This document shows positions 8,218 to 16,838 of a DNA stretch of 64,000 nt, piece by piece. Source of the stretch: Neobacillus bataviensis (GTDB lineage Bacteria > Bacillota > Bacilli > Bacillales_B > DSM-18226); contig NZ_JAHXYW010000008.1 of NCBI RefSeq assembly GCF_019969725.1, positions 194,613-258,612 on the forward strand, in the 5' to 3' direction. The translations under genes were made by a program, and so were the position numbers. How positions within the stretch are numbered: position 1 is the first letter of the stretch; the number at the start of each line of letters is the position of its first letter. A model generated the notes under the pieces. It had not been told where the DNA came from, made no database searches, and saw only the letters and a program-made list of their open reading frames with translations.

Positions 8218-8781
8218 CTATTCATAATCCGTTCGCTTTAATTGCTCTTCCTCCACAATCATCTGCAAATCATAAAAGGTAATCAGGTTAATTGAATACA
8301 AATGATTATTTTGATATTGCTGCGCTAATTCATATAAATATTTGGGACTTCCTTCCTTTTCATGATCGTAAAGGAGAAGCATACCATCGCTTTTTTGAAT
8401 AAAAAATTGATTCTTTAAACGGTATTGCCATGGTTTTTCATAGCCTTTTTTTGTAACCGAATCAATAAAATCAGCTTGAGCGAGTATAGATTCATACCAT
8501 TCCTTATTAGTTTCATTCCAGGATACTTGTTGGTCCAAAAATGGTGTTATGACTGCAAGCTTTAATTCAGGAAATTCTGATTGCATTTCAAACACAACTT
8601 CGGCTGCCCACAATTCCACTCCAAGCTGGCCGCTAATGAGCACCCATTCTAGCCCTTCTTCTGCCATTGGCATTAAGACCTTTTTAATGGCCGCTTTTAT
8701 ATAGAAAACTGACGGATGGTCATTTTTAAAAATACCTAATTCAAAGGGCTTATAACCTGAAATTGCCAATACTTTATTCAA
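8218..8781 (-). CDS. ypsA: YpsA, DUF1273 (SLOG superfamily) protein
   Basis: A 187-residue protein with the family opening [21 protein letters not shown] and the nucleotide-binding-type glycine stretch [15 protein letters not shown] (near 50-65). B. subtilis YpsA is linked to cell division and sits directly upstream of gpsB, as here. A TTG start at 8781 is chosen because AGGAGA lies 6 nt upstream; starting at the in-frame ATG at 8796 would place the ribosome site inside the gene. The biochemical activity is not established. Confidence 0.9.
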   Translation of the reverse strand: MNKVLAISGYKPFELGIFKNDHPSVFYIKAAIKKVLMPMAEEGLEWVLISGQLGVELWAAEVVFEMQSEFPELKLAVITPFLDQQVSWNETNKEWYESILAQADFIDSVTKKGYEKPWQYRLKNQFFIQKSDGMLLLYDHEKEGSPKYLYELAQQYQNNHLYSINLITFYDLQMIVEEEQLKRTDYE

Positions 8782-8900
8782 GGAAGTTCTCCTCATTAAA
8801 AAATTTAAAAATGGACAAACATTTTTTTAAACAAAGCATAACATATAGTAAACAATAAAAAAAACAAGGGCTAAAAAGCCCCTGTAATTAGCAATGACCC

Positions 8901-9329
8901 CTAAGGTCTAGGTCCCATAAAAGGTCCTGGAGCGAACCCTGGACCTCCTGGTGCAAATCCTGGACCTCCTGGGCCAAATCCTGGACCTCCTGGGCCGAAT
9001 CCTGGACCTCCTGGGCCGAATCCTGGACCAAATCCTGGACCTCCTGGTGCAAATCCTGGAGCACCTGCTCCCGGTACAACATTCGGTAATGCATTCGATA
9101 CTGGCATTACTGGTGCACATGGGTTGCAGCAATTAATATGTTGGTTACATACCTCTTCAGCACATGATGCAGTCTGCGGACAGTAATGTTTATGTTGGAA
9201 CATATGATGATTTATAGTTGTAGTGTGTACTGGATGAATGTGCGGTACCACTGTAGTTGAGAACGTATGGTTCACAAAGTTCTGAGTCGGATGAATGACT
9301 GGCGGTGTAAAATTAGTTCCTAAATACAT
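8901..9329 (-). CDS. cotD: Spore coat protein CotD-like, with Gly-Pro-Phe repeat tail
   Basis: A 142-residue inner-coat protein. The N-terminal half is rich in His, Thr and Pro (VVPHIHPVHTTTINHHMF) and has a Cys block (HYCPQTASCAEEVC, INCCNPC) typical of CotD, probably crosslinked by disulfides. The C-terminal 55 residues are tandem GPGF-type repeats not typical of B. subtilis CotD. Start at 9329: AGGGAGA lies 7 nt upstream, and the longer frame would read through that site. It is expected to be expressed late in the mother cell under SigK. Confidence 0.88.
   Translation of the reverse strand: MYLGTNFTPPVIHPTQNFVNHTFSTTVVPHIHPVHTTTINHHMFQHKHYCPQTASCAEEVCNQHINCCNPCAPVMPVSNALPNVVPGAGAPGFAPGGPGFGPGFGPGGPGFGPGGPGFGPGGPGFAPGGPGFAPGPFMGPRP
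8935..9060. repeat. Tandem repeats encoding the CotD Gly-Pro tail
   Basis: About seven imperfect copies of a 15-18 nt unit (CCTGGACCTCCTGGGCCG and variants with GGTGCA or CCAAAT). They encode GPGGPGFG/GFAPGG. Such arrays readily expand or contract by slippage, so repeat number probably varies between strains. Confidence 0.85.
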
Positions 9330-9422
9330 TTCATAATCTCCCTTCAAATATTGTGTTTACATTAACAGCCTATGTAAAAGGGATTACTCTTGTACTAAGG
9401 AAAATACCTATTTTTGCTAATC

Positions 9423-9518
9423 TTATAAAAACGAATAAAAGCTATCTTTTAAATTCGTAAAAACAAAGGCAGTTAAACAAACAACTACAAAAAAGGCAAA
9501 CAAAATTGCTTTATACAT
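9423..9518 (-). CDS. Putative 31-residue single-span membrane peptide
   Basis: Reads MYKAILFAFFVVVCLTAFVF followed by TNLKDSFYSFL and stop. A Lys-bearing start, an uninterrupted hydrophobic stretch (residues 4-20) and a polar C-terminus give a typical one-pass micropeptide. GGAG lies 7 nt before the ATG. It is alone in the 373-bp gap between cotD and mrfB, where no other gene was found. I do not recognise the family. Chance is possible at this length in AT-rich DNA. Confidence 0.5.
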   Translation of the reverse strand: MYKAILFAFFVVVCLTAFVFTNLKDSFYSFL

Positions 9519-9702
9519 ATTACCACTCCATATTGTTTCTATCGTGTTTTAACTCAACACAATTTAACATTTTACCCTTTTCAACTATGATTAACAATAT
9601 GGAAAAATGATTTTTTTAAAATAAATTTTTAAGATTTTGTGACAGCATATCGAAGCTTGACGAAAAGAGCAGAGTTATTACATTTTTTGACGAAAATTGC
9701 GC

Positions 9703-10968
9703 TTACCCAGGAAATTTTGCTAATTTTCGTTCTAACCGTTCACTTCTTTTTTTAAGCTGTTCATAGGAATACTCACCGGTTAATTTAGGAAGTTTGGAAG
9801 TTTGAGTAACGATTAAAATCGCTTCATGACAATAAAAAATAGCACTCTTATAATCTTTGACTTTATGCTCATAAATTTTAGCAAGCTCTAAGCAGGCCTC
9901 AAGCGTTAATTTTTCATCCTTGGAATCGACAACATCGGCAAACAATTTCCGAGCCATTTCCCAATTCTGGTCTTTTTTGTGCTGCAAAGCGAGAGCAAGT
10001 TTTGCTTGATACGAAGGGAAATCACTGCCCTCAACAAGCTTTTTTAATACCTTTTCCGCTTCCCTTTTCTCCCCTAAGCCCGCAAACCATCGGCCAACTT
10101 CAAAGGACTCTGATCTCGTTTGCTTCTCGTCAATTCCGCAGATTTGAAAAGTTAGATGAGTATATAATGTGATCAATGACAAAATATCGATTTCATTATG
10201 TTTTAATATTCCCAGCATCCCCTCTGGCTGCTTACTTTCAACAAAATCGAAATAGATCATTGGAGCCAAAAATCCAGGGATATCATCTACCCGTTCAACC
10301 CCTAGAATCTCTTTCTCCACGACAGCCAGCTTCATCTTTTCTATTTTGTGCTTCCATAGCCTTCTGGCTGCATGGAATAAATCAAAATGTCCAAAAGCCG
10401 GAAGTTTCGGAACATGTTCTCTCACAAGAGTATGACGCGTCTTAACCTGCGGCCAATCGAAGGATTTTCCATTATACGTGACAAGCGTTTTATAATTCAC
10501 TTTTTCTAAAAAACTTTGGTATAAAGGAACTTCCGCCCCTGGGTGCGGTAAAATATGTTGTCTTAAGATTAGTTCTTCCCCGACGAAACTTGCATACCCT
10601 AATAGAAAAATAGTATTTCCGGTTCCTCCCCCTAGTCCAGTTGTTTCGGTATCAAAGAAGAATAAATCCTCAGGCTGATGGCCTTGTGCGGATAACGGAT
10701 GATTAATTGGTCGCTTGTTCCATAGGGCCACTGCAGTCAGAAAGTCACGAAAATAATAAATCCCATGCTTCTCGGAAATCGGATATTTCACTTCCCTGAT
10801 TAAGCAATAATCCTGATCCATATAATAAGGAAATATGTTTTCGCCCGCCCATTTTTCCCGGAATGGCACATCAATTGTAGGAACTATGGGCGGCTTTTCT
10901 ATTTTTTCCGGCTGATTTCCGCTAGTAAGGTGCGGCTTTAGCCGATTTAATTTATTTTTTAATGACAT
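9703..10968 (-). CDS. mrfB: MrfB, DEDD-type exonuclease of mitomycin repair (YprB)
   Basis: A 421-residue protein with an RNase H-like 3'-5' exonuclease domain (about 95-275). It carries FFDTETTGLGGGTGN (catalytic D and E), TYNGKSFDWP and a late HNEID motif. The C-terminal third contains TPR-like helices (AKLALALQHKKDQ, ACLELAKIYEHKV). Established knowledge: B. subtilis MrfA helicase and MrfB nuclease excise mitomycin C lesions independently of UvrABC. Start at 10968: AAGGAAG lies 7 nt upstream. The gene starts 4 nt inside the region overlapping the mrfA stop, so the pair is translationally coupled. Confidence 0.92.
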   Translation of the reverse strand: MSLKNKLNRLKPHLTSGNQPEKIEKPPIVPTIDVPFREKWAGENIFPYYMDQDYCLIREVKYPISEKHGIYYFRDFLTAVALWNKRPINHPLSAQGHQPEDLFFFDTETTGLGGGTGNTIFLLGYASFVGEELILRQHILPHPGAEVPLYQSFLEKVNYKTLVTYNGKSFDWPQVKTRHTLVREHVPKLPAFGHFDLFHAARRLWKHKIEKMKLAVVEKEILGVERVDDIPGFLAPMIYFDFVESKQPEGMLGILKHNEIDILSLITLYTHLTFQICGIDEKQTRSESFEVGRWFAGLGEKREAEKVLKKLVEGSDFPSYQAKLALALQHKKDQNWEMARKLFADVVDSKDEKLTLEACLELAKIYEHKVKDYKSAIFYCHEAILIVTQTSKLPKLTGEYSYEQLKKRSERLERKLAKFPG

Positions 10969-10970
10969 TG

Positions 10971-13262
10971 TCACACTTCCTTGTCACTAATAGAAGACTG
11001 CAAAAAAGAATCAATAATTTTTAAGGCGTCCTTTTTGGCGGATTCACTAACGGTTTCTGTGCCAATACATGACGGACAACCGGATTCACATTGACACCGA
11101 TTAATCATCTTTTTTGTTTCTGCAAAAACCGCTGCCATTCCGCTGTGGATTTTTTCACTTAAGCCTATCCCGCCTGGGTAGCGATCATAAAAAAAGATGG
11201 TCGGCTTTTCATTATGGTCGGCCTTGACTTGCGGAACCACATGGATGTCCTGTGGATCGGACATAACAAATAAAGGAGCGATAGACCCAAGTGCATGGGC
11301 AGTTCCCACAAGCCCTTGCTCAAGTCTATCATAGCCCATTTCTGCTAAAGGTTTATTTAATGATATCCAGGCTGCATTCGTATGAAGTTCCTCCTCAGGG
11401 AGGTGAATGGGACCAGAGCCAATATTTTCGTGGGTTTCAAACTTGATTTTCTTAAAAATCGTCGCCATTGCCCTGACACTGACATCGCCATAACCAATTT
11501 CAGCATTATCCATTGTTTTAAGTTTATCTACCTCTAAGACCTTTAATTGAACAGCTAAATTTGCATCGGTAAAATAATCTACGTCTACTTCTCTCACAAA
11601 CGCCTTTTTCTCTTCCCAATCCAATTTTTCAACCTGGAATTGGGTCCCTTGGTGTAAATATATAGCTTCATCATGTAGTAAGGTCATCGCGGAGAAACGG
11701 TCCATTTCACCAATAACCTTTACATTCGCCACGTCAGATTGATCGACGATGATTACATTTTCCTGCGAAGCCGAACGCAAGCTAATATTATGGGCTGGGA
11801 ACGAATCATTCATCCAATACCATTTGTCGCCATTTCGATAAAGAACGCGTTCTTCTGACAAATACTCCAGTAATTCCTCTGTACCAACACTGCCAAACTG
11901 CTCATCCGCTTTAAACGGAAGCTCATAGGCCGCACATTTCATATGATCGATTAAAATGATCAAATTATCGGGATTGATTCTTGCCGTTTCTGGACTCTTA
12001 TTAAAGAAATAGTCTGGGTTCTGGATGATAAACTGATCCAATGGACTTGAGCTGGCTACCATTATTACTAGGGCCTCACCATGCCGTCTTCCCGCTCTGC
12101 CTGCCTGCTGCCATGCACTTGATATTGTGCCTGGATAGCCAGTCATAATACAAACCTGAAGTTGTCCGATATCAACTCCTAATTCAAGTGCATTTGTGCT
12201 AACAACACCGTAAATTTCACCTGAGCGAAGACCTTTTTCAATCCTTCTTCTTTCTGTAGGCAGATAGCCGCCTCGATAGCCCATGATTGATTTGGGGCCT
12301 AATTGATTTTTCACTAATTCTTGCAAGTAGGTCAGAATAATTTCCACCCTAACCCTGCTTCTTGCGAAAACTATTGTCTGAATTTTATTTTTTAACAGTT
12401 GACCAGCTAGTTTTCGAACTTCAAGTGTTGCACTTCTTCTTATATTTAAGGGCTTGTTCACAATTGGCGGATTATAAAAGAGAAAATGCTTTCTGCCGCT
12501 TGGAGCTCCATTATTATCGATTAAGTGCATTATTTCTTCTGTTAATTTTTCCGCAAGCTCAAGTGGATTGGCAATCGTTGCGGATGTACAAATAAATATT
12601 GGATTACTTCCGTAATAACGGCAAATCCGTTTTAATCTTCGAATGACATTGGCTACATGGCTGCCGAACACGCCCCGATAGGTATGGAGTTCATCAATCA
12701 CGACAAATTTAAGATTTTCGAACAAAGACACCCATTTCGTATGGTGCGGCAAGATGGCCGAATGAAGCATATCAGGATTTGTAATAACGACATGCCCAGC
12801 TTGTCTTACCCTTTGACGAATATTTGCTGGTGTATCACCATCATACGTATAGCTGTTGATGTCAACACCTGCCGCTTGAATAATTTCATTGATTTCACTT
12901 TTTTGATCCTGTGCGAGTGCTTTTGTAGGGAACATATATAAGGCCCTTGCATTTGGATTTGAAAGAATCGTTTGCAACACTGGAAGATTATAGCAAAGTG
13001 TTTTTCCTGATGCAGTCGGTGTAACGGCTACGATACTGTTACCTTCCATAATCTTTTCATAGGCGGCTTTTTGATGTGTATAAAGCTTCTCAATCCCTTT
13101 ACTTTGAAGCGATTGTATTAAAAAAGGGTGTAAATCTTGGGGAAGTGAAACTGTTTGGGCAGGCTTTTCATCAAGGGTATGCCATTTGACAATATTCTCT
13201 TTAAAGTCATCATTTATTTTTAATTCTGATAGAATATCTTGCAGGCTTTTTTTCAACATCAT
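10971..13262 (-). CDS. mrfA: MrfA, DEAD/DEAH-box helicase with DUF1998 domain (YprA)
   Basis: A 763-residue SF2 helicase. Walker A TPTASGKT lies near residue 82, the DELH box (VVIDELHTYRG) near 190, and motif VI QQAGRAGRRHGEALVI near 390. A C-terminal DUF1998 module has four closely spaced cysteines, CQCESGCPSC, near residue 730, expected to bind metal. Partner of MrfB in mitomycin lesion repair. ATG at 13262 follows GAGGTGAGAGTC. Divergent from the second Crp/Fnr gene. Confidence 0.93.
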   Translation of the reverse strand: MMLKKSLQDILSELKINDDFKENIVKWHTLDEKPAQTVSLPQDLHPFLIQSLQSKGIEKLYTHQKAAYEKIMEGNSIVAVTPTASGKTLCYNLPVLQTILSNPNARALYMFPTKALAQDQKSEINEIIQAAGVDINSYTYDGDTPANIRQRVRQAGHVVITNPDMLHSAILPHHTKWVSLFENLKFVVIDELHTYRGVFGSHVANVIRRLKRICRYYGSNPIFICTSATIANPLELAEKLTEEIMHLIDNNGAPSGRKHFLFYNPPIVNKPLNIRRSATLEVRKLAGQLLKNKIQTIVFARSRVRVEIILTYLQELVKNQLGPKSIMGYRGGYLPTERRRIEKGLRSGEIYGVVSTNALELGVDIGQLQVCIMTGYPGTISSAWQQAGRAGRRHGEALVIMVASSSPLDQFIIQNPDYFFNKSPETARINPDNLIILIDHMKCAAYELPFKADEQFGSVGTEELLEYLSEERVLYRNGDKWYWMNDSFPAHNISLRSASQENVIIVDQSDVANVKVIGEMDRFSAMTLLHDEAIYLHQGTQFQVEKLDWEEKKAFVREVDVDYFTDANLAVQLKVLEVDKLKTMDNAEIGYGDVSVRAMATIFKKIKFETHENIGSGPIHLPEEELHTNAAWISLNKPLAEMGYDRLEQGLVGTAHALGSIAPLFVMSDPQDIHVVPQVKADHNEKPTIFFYDRYPGGIGLSEKIHSGMAAVFAETKKMINRCQCESGCPSCIGTETVSESAKKDALKIIDSFLQSSISDKEV

Positions 13263-13433
13263 GACTCTCACCTCATTACTTCTATTTTAGCGAATAAACG
13301 TTCGCTGCAAAAGATTATATACAAAATTTTTTCTATTTCCTGCATTGATATTTTTACCTTTTATAGAAAGAGATTACTTTGAACCCTTAATTTGATACAA
13401 TAATAGTAATTGAATTTATTTGAAGGTGATCAA

Positions 13434-14132
13434 ATGAAAATAGATGAAATAAAACGAGTCCTATCTGATTTTTCTCTTTTTCGTGAGTTAAATGATTTCG
13501 AATTAAGCAAAATTACCGATATTGCCAACGCCAGAGAGTGGAAAAAGCAAAGCCATGTTTTTCTTCAGGGTGACCCGCTAGAAAATGTTTATTTTATTAA
13601 TGATGGAAAAATCAAAATTTACAAAAGTGATATCAATGGTAAGGAACAAATAGTTACCATCGCGAAAAAGGGCGAAATGTTTCCCCATGTTGGTTTTTTT
13701 AGAAAAGGGGATTATCCTGCCTATGCCGAGGTTCTTGAGCCATCGACCCTTATTGCAGTCCCCATATCAAAATTTGAATCCGTTTTGATTGAAAATCCGG
13801 AACTTTGCATTAAGGTCTTTAAAGTCCTAGGTGAAAAGATTGTTGACCTGCAAAATCGTCTTGAGGAGCAAATTCTTAACAATACATATGAACAAATTGT
13901 CAAACTGTTAATTCGGCTTGCCCAGAAGCATGGAAAGGAACTGGAGGATGGAACAATCCTGCTAAGGTCCGAATTCACGAATAAAGATCTTGCCAATATG
14001 ATTGGGACAACAAGAGAAACCATTAGCCGGACACTGACCAAAATGAAAAAGGACGAATTAATTGAAGTGGACGAAGACGGAAATATGATTGTAGACATCG
14101 AAATTCTCATGGAAGAAATTAACATAATCTAA
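13434..14132 (+). CDS. Crp/Fnr-family regulator, paralogue of the NO-block regulator
   Basis: A 232-residue protein with beta-roll, dimerisation helix (LCIKVFKVLGEKIVDLQ) and winged helix containing LANMIGTTRETISRTLTKMKK. By eye it is about half identical to the regulator at 1315-2007 and collinear along its whole length, including GEMFPH.GFFR and TYEQI in the same places. No cysteine cluster is present. The recognition helices differ mainly at SRAIN versus SRTLT, so the two may read overlapping operators. ATG at 13434 has AAGGTGA 5 nt upstream. It is monocistronic, ending at a terminator. No NO or respiratory gene adjoins it. Confidence 0.88.
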   Translation: MKIDEIKRVLSDFSLFRELNDFELSKITDIANAREWKKQSHVFLQGDPLENVYFINDGKIKIYKSDINGKEQIVTIAKKGEMFPHVGFFRKGDYPAYAEVLEPSTLIAVPISKFESVLIENPELCIKVFKVLGEKIVDLQNRLEEQILNNTYEQIVKLLIRLAQKHGKELEDGTILLRSEFTNKDLANMIGTTRETISRTLTKMKKDELIEVDEDGNMIVDIEILMEEINII

Positions 14133-14137
14133 AAAAA

Positions 14138-14170
14138 GCCCGCAGCAAAAATAAAACGCTGCGGCGTTTT
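14138..14170 (+). terminator. Terminator of the second Crp/Fnr gene
   Basis: Stem CCGCAGC (14140-14146) with GCTGCGG (14158-14164), followed by CGTTTTATTTT. Confidence 0.85.
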
Positions 14171-14241
14171 ATTTTAACCGCACCCACCCAGGCTCAATTT
14201 CATATGATATCATGTGAAATTTCGAAAGTGAGGGTATCAAA

Positions 14242-14727
14242 ATGTCATCAAAGCTTCCGAGTGATAAAAATAATAACTCCAAAAAGCCCGTACCTGAACC
14301 TTTTCGTGAATTAGTGAAATCAATGAACGACTTATTCACTGAAAAACCGATTAGGGGGTTTTTACAATCTATCGATGAGTTTTTTAAACATCCATTTCCT
14401 CCAACGGCAGGCTTTCATGTTGAAACATTAGAAACCGACAGTGAATATATTATCACTGCTGAACTTCCTGGTGTAAAAAGAGATCAGATTCATTTAAATA
14501 TGAGGGAAAACTATATAACTATCTCTGTGGAAAATAATCAGATTGAAACCCAGGAAGATGATCTTAACCAAATTTATTCACGGAAAATGTTTAGGCAGCA
14601 ATCTTCAAGAACGGTTTCCCTTCCCCAGACTATCAATGAAAAAAAAGTAAAAGCATCGTATCGAGATGGTTTATTACAAATTCGAATTCCACAAGAAAAA
14701 GGCAAGGTCATTGAGATTGAAGATTAA
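14242..14727 (+). CDS. Small heat-shock protein, Hsp20/alpha-crystallin family
   Basis: A 161-residue protein with a variable N-terminal arm (1-55, with FFKHPFPPTAG) and an alpha-crystallin domain (about 58-155). The domain includes VETLETDSEYIITAELPGVK and the closing YRDGLLQIRIPQEK. ATP-independent holdase that keeps unfolding proteins soluble. The ribosome site GTGAGG precedes the ATG. Bacillus relatives include spore-coat-associated CotM/YocM types, and the nearby coat gene yppG makes a sporulation role conceivable, though nothing here proves it. Confidence 0.9.
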   Translation: MSSKLPSDKNNNSKKPVPEPFRELVKSMNDLFTEKPIRGFLQSIDEFFKHPFPPTAGFHVETLETDSEYIITAELPGVKRDQIHLNMRENYITISVENNQIETQEDDLNQIYSRKMFRQQSSRTVSLPQTINEKKVKASYRDGLLQIRIPQEKGKVIEIED

Positions 14728-14743
14728 ATTAACAGCGTAATAA

Positions 14744-14776
14744 AAAGAGACGGCTTAAATTAAGCCGTCTCTTTTA
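14744..14776. terminator. Bidirectional terminator between hsp20 and yppG
   Basis: A 13-bp perfect stem (AAGAGACGGCTTA with its complement) with flanking A and T runs, between two convergent genes. Confidence 0.9.
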
Positions 14777-15340
14777 TTACGCTTTAAAAATTCCTCCAAA
14801 TCCTTTGACTAGCGAGGAAACTTGGTTGACTGCATTCATCATTTGACCTGCTGTATTCACCATCTTATTAAAATCAACGGATCCATCCTGCGATTTAAAG
14901 GAATTCATAAAGGATTGCATTCCGCCAGGTTGTTTAGGTATGACATTTTGTTTTGGATAGGGGTTCATCATAGGATACCCATTCATGGCTTGAAATTGGT
15001 TGGGTTGGTATTGGTGATACATTTCTTCCTGTGGCTGCAATGGATTCTGGAACAAGAATTGTGAGTCTTTTTGTGAATTATTTTGGTTCGGATATGGGAT
15101 ATTTTGTGGGGCGAATCCAGGTTGATAGTTTTGGGCCATTTGCTGAAAAACTTGCGGGTTATAAGGATTTTGTTGTGGATATCCGTTCCAATTATAATTT
15201 CCAGGTGGAGTCTGATATAGAAATGGTTGAGTACGAGCAATATATGGCTGATTCCATTGCTGACCAATCGGGCTCTGGTGCATCATTTGCCCCGAATATC
15301 CATTATGAAAGTATTGGTTTGGCCGCCTTTTACCAAACAT
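14777..15340 (-). CDS. yppG: YppG-like spore coat protein
   Basis: A 187-residue protein very rich in Gln, Asn, Pro and Tyr (PYNPQVFQQMAQNYQPGF and similar) with an ordered C-terminal segment. That segment contains MQSFMNSFKSQDGSVDFNKM and NQVSSLVKGFGGIFKA, as in YppG coat proteins. The disordered Q/N/Y-rich body is typical of structural coat proteins. The start is uncertain: ATG at 15340 follows GGAGGA at 11 nt, and a TTG at 15346 is closer. It is convergent with hsp20. The symbol rests on C-terminal features and neighbours yppF/yppE. Confidence 0.78.
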   Translation of the reverse strand: MFGKRRPNQYFHNGYSGQMMHQSPIGQQWNQPYIARTQPFLYQTPPGNYNWNGYPQQNPYNPQVFQQMAQNYQPGFAPQNIPYPNQNNSQKDSQFLFQNPLQPQEEMYHQYQPNQFQAMNGYPMMNPYPKQNVIPKQPGGMQSFMNSFKSQDGSVDFNKMVNTAGQMMNAVNQVSSLVKGFGGIFKA

Positions 15341-15528
15341 GGGCAAACATCTCCTCCGCATTTATCTCTCCTACAATTTATGAAGGATATGAGTGAAAGG
15401 TGATTAATTGGAAAGGGACAACCTATGTCAAAATCCCGTGAATTTTGTCTAAAGTTTAAATATTTTAAAAACTAAAAATCTCTTTTTTTCGTGATACGAT
15501 ATAAAAAATGGTGAAGGAGGAGCTTTAT

Positions 15529-15738
15529 ATGAACATTCGTGAATTAAAAAGCAGATTTATTCAAAGTCGGGATTACATCACAGATGACGTTAATGCACTA
15601 ATGGATTTTGCTAAGAAAGCCTATATTCATAACGAAATTAGCATTAAAGAATATCGCCTTCTTGTCCGCGAACTTGAAAGTCAAGGCGCGGTTATTCCTG
15701 AAATTGATAAGGAAAACTCCCTCATCGAACATTCCTAA
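15529..15738 (+). CDS. yppF: YppF-like small protein
   Basis: A 69-residue, mostly helical soluble protein (MNIRELKSRFIQSRDYITDDVN at the start). The function is unknown; the name is from similarity to B. subtilis YppF and from the yppE-yppF-yppG arrangement. ATG at 15529 is preceded by AAGGAGGAG at the right distance; the longer frame from 15508 would include the ribosome site. Monocistronic, with its own terminator. Confidence 0.8.
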   Translation: MNIRELKSRFIQSRDYITDDVNALMDFAKKAYIHNEISIKEYRLLVRELESQGAVIPEIDKENSLIEHS

Positions 15739-15747
15739 TCTATAATC

Positions 15748-15775
15748 TAAAGAGATGCAAAATGCATCTCTTTTC
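15748..15775. terminator. Bidirectional terminator between yppF and yppE
   Basis: AAGAGATGCA and its complement form a 10-bp stem with a 3-nt loop and T/A runs on either side. Confidence 0.88.
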
Positions 15776-16128
15776 TATTTGTTCACTTTTAAAATTTCTA
15801 AAAGAAAATATTCAATTGTTCGGTGGGTATTTAAAAACCTTGTCTTGCTGGTTTCTGGAAAAAAACATTGAATTGAGAGTTGTGAAATATGCTCTCTCGT
15901 CGTATCAATTTGCTTAAGATGAATATGCTTAACCGACTCATTTTTCAGCCATGCGTTCATGGCATCTTTCCACCGGTCGTTAACTTCTCTTACCTCATTT
16001 GAAAATGGTTTAACAGTTTCATGAAAATCATAGCTAATGCCATTTTCTCTTCCTTCCTGATAGTATTTTAGAAATAGGCGGTTATAGTGTAAAAGTTTTT
16101 CTGTTAAGTCGATAATTTCTGTCTTCAT
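15775..16128 (-). CDS. yppE: YppE, DUF1798 helical protein
   Basis: A 117-residue all-helical protein with the DUF1798 pattern: LTEKLLHYNRLFLKYYQEGR near the start, the central VKPFSNEVREVNDRWKDAM, and the family's AWLK and HRTIEYFLLEIL motifs. The family forms a four-helix bundle of unknown role. It is complete in length and ends at the terminator shared with yppF. Confidence 0.85.
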   Translation of the reverse strand: MKTEIIDLTEKLLHYNRLFLKYYQEGRENGISYDFHETVKPFSNEVREVNDRWKDAMNAWLKNESVKHIHLKQIDTTREHISQLSIQCFFPETSKTRFLNTHRTIEYFLLEILKVNK

Positions 16129-16217
16129 TTTGCCAATACCCCTTCATAATCTACAAATAAAAAAGCAGCATTGATTTTCGCTGCTACTTTATCACATTAT
16201 TTTCATTTTAACGGTAA

Positions 16218-16493
16218 TTAAAAACCTAATTCAAGTTCTAACCGTTTTGCAGCAGGGTTTTTGTTTGACTCAATACTGTTTTCGAAAAATGCTAAGTTAA
16301 CTTGATCGATTTTATTCTCTATGAATGAGAGTTTCAATGCAGAATCATTTATTTTACTTTGCTCTTCCTGGTTTAAACTAATGCGAAGGTCGGAGAAAGA
16401 TGCCTCAAGAACAGAATCCAATTCTTCCAATTGATCGTATATTTCAGTCAGCATCGATACCAGCTTTTCTTTTTCAGACATTGGCTTATTCAT
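16218..16493 (-). CDS. Hypothetical coiled-coil protein
   Basis: A 91-residue acidic protein (LVSMLTEIYDQLEELDSVLE) predicted to be almost entirely helical, with two amphipathic segments (about 5-45 and 48-75). GGAGGG lies 8 nt before the ATG. I do not recognise it; by position it could correspond to yppD, but I cannot confirm similarity. It lies between yppE and sspM with short gaps. Confidence 0.6.
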   Translation of the reverse strand: MNKPMSEKEKLVSMLTEIYDQLEELDSVLEASFSDLRISLNQEEQSKINDSALKLSFIENKIDQVNLAFFENSIESNKNPAAKRLELELGF

Positions 16494-16687
16494 ATTAAAA
16501 ACCCTCCTCGCTTAATCTATATGGTATAATTCTCTTTCTTTGTTTGGCTTCCTTCCCCCTTGACAAAACTAGAAGCTATTCGTCAAAGAAAGTGTCAAAA
16601 TAGCAATTTACTTATATTATTTCGACACATTCCTAAGTTCGAATGAAAAATAAAAAACGGCACAAGCTAAAGCATGGAGGTGTTAAG

Positions 16688-16795
16688 ATGCCAAAAAAGA
16701 CTAAACCAACCAACAAGCAGAAGCAAGCAGCATCGGGAAAAAATGTTGGCTATGGTGATAAAAAGCTAGAGGGTCCAGATCGTCCTTCTACATAA
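16688..16795 (+). CDS. sspM: Small acid-soluble spore protein M (minor SASP)
   Basis: A 35-residue Lys/Gln-rich protein starting MPKKTKPTNKQKQAASGKN and ending DKKLEGPDRPST. The tail matches the LGGPNRPST end of B. subtilis SspM. Forespore-expressed (SigG regulon in B. subtilis) minor SASP. GGAGGTG lies 6 nt before the ATG, with a strong terminator behind. Divergent from the coiled-coil gene and convergent with yppC, as in the conserved yppC-sspM order. Confidence 0.87.
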   Translation: MPKKTKPTNKQKQAASGKNVGYGDKKLEGPDRPST

Positions 16796-16805
16796 GATTT
16801 TCAAA

Positions 16806-16838
16806 GAAAAAGCAAGGAATCACACCTTGCTTTTTTTA
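16806..16838. terminator. Terminator of sspM, shared with yppC
   Basis: AAAAGCAAGG (about 16808-16817) with CCTTGCTTTT (16825-16834), then T7 and A/T-rich flanks. Confidence 0.85.

Noticed and set aside
8888..9136. Several repetitive open frames on both strands
   Set aside because: They are other-frame shadows of the CotD repeat array.
16620..16687. SigG promoter of sspM (AATGAA ... CAAGCTA)
   Set aside because: Spacing and -10 match are too poor to list, though SigG control of sspM is expected from the family.
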